From Darksidea phi (Eukaryota; Ascomycota; Dothideomycetes; Pleosporales; Lentitheciaceae): a stretch of 12,323 bases of DNA. Under the pieces are notes generated by a model that did not search any database, was not told where the DNA came from, and worked only from the letters and a program-made list of their open reading frames with translations. The stretch covers positions 1 to 12,323 of the forward strand of contig JASJFT010000457.1 of the NCBI GenBank assembly GCA_030770425.1. Reading direction: 5' to 3'. Below, one piece after another: positions 9,853-12,323 of this stretch. The position numbers and the translations under genes are program-made. Position 1 is the stretch's first letter; each line of letters begins with the position of its first letter.

Positions 9853-10130
9853 CGGTGTGTCAGCAGCCCGTATCGCGCAGTGCACGCTCCCCACCAACCT
9901 CAAAACTTCAACATTACCTCCAACCATCAATATGGGGTCAGTCGAGGCTGCGCTTGCAAATTTAGGATCGTTGAAGCCACGAGAATCTATTAAATATGCA
10001 CATATTACAAAAGTCCTGGTGTTGAACACTCAACGCTCTCGCGATGACGCCAAGGTGTAACCTCGCGCGAGGTAGTGCAGCTACAGACACTACTGTATCT
10101 CGTCAATGTACAATGTTAAATACTGGTTTG
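9853..10130 (+). mobile_element. Truncated remnant of a pogo/Fot1-like (Tc1-mariner) DNA transposon
   Basis: A TA dinucleotide (9851-9852) is followed by CGGTGTGTCAGCAGCCCG, which looks like the start of a terminal inverted repeat. About 80 bp later a transposase-like frame starts, and it breaks off after about 65 residues. I found no matching opposite repeat in the window, so only one end is left. Assignment rests on the coding remnant inside it. Confidence 0.55.
9932..10125 (+). pseudogene. Decayed N-terminus of a pogo/Fot1-like transposase (HTH region)
   Basis: From the ATG at 9932 the frame reads MGSVEAALANLGSLKPRESI and on into KYAHITK, the start typical of fungal transposases whose first domain is a psq-type helix-turn-helix. 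Near 10018 the similarity moves to another frame: GVEHSTLSR at 10018-10044, a TGA at 10045, then RQGVTSREVVQLQTLLYLVN, ending at a TAA near 10125. STLSRR.QGV is the hallmark of the recognition helix. The TGA follows a CGA and sits where the family has Arg, so CGA to TGA is likely, as RIP or deamination would give. The DDE catalytic domain is absent. Not functional. Confidence 0.7.
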
Positions 10131-10221
10131 AGTGCACTAAACTCACGTTAAAGGTACATACCAGCAAGGGGTAGTTGTCCATAACCTACGTTCTAGCATT
10201 GAAACTTACCGGAAGATTTCT

Positions 10222-10292
10222 AAAGAAAAAAAAAAAAAGAAAAAAAAAGAAAAAAAAAAGGAAAAAAAAAAAAAAAAAAAAGGAAAAAAAAA
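10222..10292. repeat. 71-bp A-rich tract with scattered G
   Basis: Nearly pure A broken by single or paired G. It could be a microsatellite or the tail of an unidentified retroposed sequence. No target-site duplication was recognised, and long frames through it are low-complexity artefacts (poly-Phe on the minus strand). Confidence 0.85.
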
Positions 10293-10321
10293 CCAGTGCC
10301 CCGCAATTGGGCTCGAGGACC

Positions 10322-10371
10322 GAATTTGAGAGGGAAGTTTGAGAGTGAATTTTGAGAGGGGAATTCGAGGG
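10322..10371. repeat. Imperfect 13-14-nt tandem repeat, about 3.7 units
   Basis: Units GAATTTGAGAGGG, AAGTTTGAGAGTG, AATTTTGAGAGGGG and AATTCGAGGG follow one another. The shared core is TTTGAGAGGG. This is a short degenerate minisatellite next to the A-rich tract; no function is evident. Confidence 0.75.
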
Positions 10372-10662
10372 TATCTGGCAGGGCGAGTTCCTGCTGACCT
10401 CCGTAACACTGCCAGCGATTTAGCCGCATTGAACGTCTTGCATGAGCAGCGTATTTATCGTGGTGCTGCCGAGGCGTTATTTTAGTAGGCTGCATCCAAG
10501 AGCTTTATACTGGTTTCGGCCCGCACGGAGGCTCTCTCCCACGAATGCGCCAGTCGCTCACAATGCCCGGAGGGTGAGGAGGCCAAAAAATAGCTAGGAG
10601 ATGGGCTAGACAGAGGCGGGACAGCTGGCTGGTGAGCTTATCGGGGCTCTGACAGACCCTTG
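10372..10662. other. Non-coding stretch upstream of the unknown gene; nothing recognised
   Basis: No frame here gives a recognisable protein. It precedes the unknown gene at 10706 and presumably holds its promoter. GC content is higher than in the flanking relics. Confidence 0.4.
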
Positions 10663-10680
10663 TGCGACACTAGTGTCGCA
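10663..10680. promoter_or_regulatory. Perfect 18-bp palindrome TGCGACACTAGTGTCGCA
   Basis: The 18 bases equal their own reverse complement, with no spacer. The site ends 25 bp before the proposed ATG at 10706. Directly abutting it, 10681-10698 is a five-codon open frame (ATG GCC GTG TTC GGC TAG) that could act as an upstream ORF. The form suggests a site for a symmetric dimer in the promoter or 5' UTR; the binding factor is unknown. Confidence 0.6.
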
Positions 10681-10705
10681 ATGGCCGTGTTCGGCTAGTG
10701 CTGAG

Positions 10706-11519
10706 ATGAGGGGTAGTCAAACCGTAAAAGAGCTCGCACTTGCAGTGGAAAGCGGGGCTCCACAATCGATAGATGGCGATGGAGACAGCGGCGTAAGGAA
10801 GAGTACTAAGCGACGTCGTACGTACTCCGATTAACCGCCTGTCTTCACATCTAACATACCCAGGCCCTACCATCGAGAGTCCGGTTCCAACCCTTTCTAC
10901 TCCAAACACAACGCCAAACGGCTTAGGGCTGGTTTATACCAGTCCCGAGCATTGTGCCTCTGACCAAGTACCCAGTAGCATAGTTATCCAAGAAGGAGTC
11001 CACGTTGATGCCTCCCTCAGAGCATCTAGAACATTGTTCCCTATTGAGTTTATGGACTCAATCCAACGAGTACCTAATTCACGATTTCCCGATACTTTAG
11101 TGGCAGATATATCAATGTTTCTCCAAAAAAGGGATATTCGTAATCACTTTGGATACCAGATAGAGATAGGAATCGCGAAAGAGAAGGTAGCGCTCTATAC
11201 TAAGAACCTATTCAATATAGAGGTAGAAGGCAAGGATAGGGTGAGGTACATTCGTTTTCAAGGCGGCAGTAACATCGAGCCTGACCCGTGTATTAAGCTT
11301 CGGGCTTGTCGACGAGACGTAATCGCGGATATATTTGGTACTAATACAGATTATAATTTTTTAACCTCTCCCATATACCAGCGCGAGATGAGAGACGTAC
11401 GTTCCTATACAGATGGCGCCTTAATGACGATATCGAATCAAGAAAAGGAGGGTTGTAGGATAACTCTATTTTTAGGGGAGTGGCGTGCGTTCGATATCAA
11501 AGAGACACTCTATGATTAA
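10706..11519 (+). CDS. Two-exon gene of unknown function, 255 aa
   Basis: Exon 1 is 10706-10817 and exon 2 is 10864-11519; 768 nt, in frame. I do not recognise the family. Residues 1-40 hold a short acidic run (DGDGDSG) and then KSTKRRR, a possible nuclear localisation patch that spans the splice. Residues about 40-65 are Pro/Thr/Ser-rich. From about 95 to the end the protein looks folded: FPIEFMDSIQRVP, FPDTLVADISMFL, HFGYQIEIGIAKEKV, FNIEVEGKDRVRYIRF, with alternating hydrophobic residues as in beta-strands, ending GEWRAFDIKETLYD. No signal peptide or membrane segment is seen. ATA, CTA, TTA and AGG codons are frequent compared with the neighbours on the left, as in accessory genes or mildly RIP-affected DNA. 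The ATG at 10706 is the only one in its open stretch; an upstream exon is possible. A real gene is supported by the clean splice and the length of open frame, not by homology. Confidence 0.6.
10818..10863 (+). other. Intron of the unknown gene
   Basis: Donor GTACGT, branch site CTAAC (10851-10855), acceptor ACCCAG; 46 nt. It joins a 1-nt and a 2-nt codon part (CGC) and moves the ATG-led frame into the long downstream frame. Both frames would be cut short without it (TAA at 10832 upstream, TAA at 10794 downstream), which supports it. The donor GTAAGG at 10793 does not give an open join. Confidence 0.75.
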
Positions 11520-11534
11520 TACTAAACATCTACC

Positions 11535-12063
11535 CTATTCTTCCCTCGCCTTGCCCTCTTCCAGTAACAGACTGGTACCTCTCATGATAATTGCTTGACC
11601 ATCGTACCTCTCGATCACTTGGACAGGCGTCTCTTCTTGTCCAGTCTTGTAGACTCTGATTGTACACCCCTTCCAGTATATCGTCTACCCTAACCCAATA
11701 ATTATGGCGCCGGTAGCCGCGTTATCAAAGAAAGAGTCGTCTTTAGTGAGAGGGTCTCGTTTGAGCGACTAGGACTATGTTAGATGAGCCTGTACTGTAT
11801 AAGGAGGGGAGGAGTACCATCGGGATCTCGTCTATAGGGAAAGGACGATGTAAATATCCGGTCGGGGGTAGTTGACGTTACTTACCCTTCAGAGTAATAG
11901 TATGCCAGAGATTGTTAAGTGTTCGATGTATAGGGAAGTGGAATCGAGGTGTCTCGACCGAGACCCACAGGCAAACATCACACAGTTTAATACATAACAA
12001 TTGGAGAACTTTTCTGATTCTGGCACGAAACTCCGCCGGTCCCCCCTCCCCCTTACTCCTATA
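11535..12063 (-). pseudogene. Decayed coding unit of unknown family, convergent with the 10706 gene
   Basis: Pieced together by eye. The frame from 12063 to 11886 reads ...FRARIRKVLQLLCIKLC..., VETPRFHFPIHRTLNNLW, HTITLK. A 54-nt intron follows (11885-11832: GTAAGT donor, pyrimidine-rich CCCTATAG acceptor). The frame continues DEIPMVLLPSLYSTGSSNI, VLVAQTR, to a TAA at 11745. Between about 11768 and 11746 the coding look moves to another frame: LTKDDSFFDNAATGAIIIGL, a TAG at 11687, then TIYWKGCTIRVYKTGQEETP, VQVIERYDGQAIIMRG and on to a TAG at 11535. It therefore has at least one frameshift and one internal stop, and no in-frame ATG at its 5' end. The TAG stands where CAG may have been (C to T before A, as RIP does). 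I cannot exclude that a further intron removes these faults, or that parts are chance frames. Confidence 0.4.
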
Positions 12064-12118
12064 TTACCGCCTTGATCACTAGGGCGTTCGCCAGCCATTC
12101 GGATCCTCTATACTCTAC

Positions 12119-12323
12119 TAAGAACTCGAAGAATTAGGTATCTAGATCGGTATTACTAATTATCTATCGCAGCCTTATATTCTAATCGCGAATAAAGGCC
12201 TTATTCGCCAGAGTTAAGTCTATATTACTAGTTAGCTATATTCCCGCGTTAATACGGATATACTATACCGAGCGCCTAGAGGAGGACCTCGCTATTAAAG
12301 ATAAGAAGACGTAATATCCTAGC
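12119..12323 (+). mobile_element. RIP-mutated repeat relic with ghost reading frame
   Basis: By hand count, these roughly 205 bases hold no TpG, two CpA and about 35 TpA, the composition RIP leaves in fungal repeats. A plus-strand frame is open from 12186 to 12311 (for example RIKALFARVKSILLVSYIPA, then YYTERLEEDLAIKDKKT) and is bounded by TAA codons at 12183 and 12312 that may once have been CAA. Unusually many Ile, Tyr and Leu codons fit CA to TA change. The parent element is not recognised, and the relic runs off the right edge. Confidence 0.6.

Noticed and set aside
9857..10060. Treating the whole 67-codon frame from 9857 as a small gene
   Set aside because: The ATG at 9932 starts the transposase-like part; the codons before it are terminal-region DNA of the element, and the 3' part is frameshifted.
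10206..10495. Minus-strand frames with long Phe runs
   Set aside because: They are translations of the A-rich tract and are low-complexity artefacts.
10663..10680. Helitron 3'-end hairpin
   Set aside because: The palindrome has no loop, and no CTRR end follows at the expected short distance; a dimer-binding site fits better.
1..12323. tRNA or rRNA genes, CRISPR arrays, bacterial-type operons
   Set aside because: No tRNA arms or B boxes, no regular spaced repeats, and the introns and gene families are fungal.

Overview
The window looks like nuclear DNA of a filamentous ascomycete (Pezizomycotina). The evidence is an AreA/NIT2-type GATA factor with the family's C-terminal end, a long fungal protein ending in a CorA-like domain, short introns (44-61 nt in the CorA-like gene) with GTAAGT-like donors and CTAAY branch sites, and a right end that carries the mark of repeat-induced point mutation (RIP). 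I cannot place it to genus.

Layout. Bases 1-143 are probably the end of an intron, with a 26-nt run of C. Bases 144-2036 (+) are the large 3' exon of the nitrogen-regulatory factor areA/nit-2; its N-terminal part lies upstream of the window. From 2037 to 4350 there are about 2.3 kb without a convincing gene: the areA 3' region, then intergenic DNA shared with the convergent neighbour. From 9707 down to 4351 (-) there is one six-exon gene. I assembled it by joining ORFs at splice sites in frame, which gives a model of 1,699 aa. It ends in a CorA-like membrane domain with a GMN motif.

At about 9852 the character of the DNA changes. From there to the right end it is accessory: the decayed head of a pogo/Fot1-like transposase, an A-rich tract, a small tandem repeat, a perfect 18-bp palindrome, a two-exon gene of unknown function (10706-11519, +), a decayed coding remnant pointing at it with a gap of about 15 bp (12063-11535, -), and a strongly RIP-mutated relic from about 12119 to the end.

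The two recognisable genes are core-type genes. I see no functional link between the nitrogen regulator and the CorA-like protein beyond being convergent neighbours. The least explained part is 10663-12063: a palindrome directly upstream of an unknown intact gene, with the remnant of a second unknown coding unit facing it, set among dead transposon sequence.
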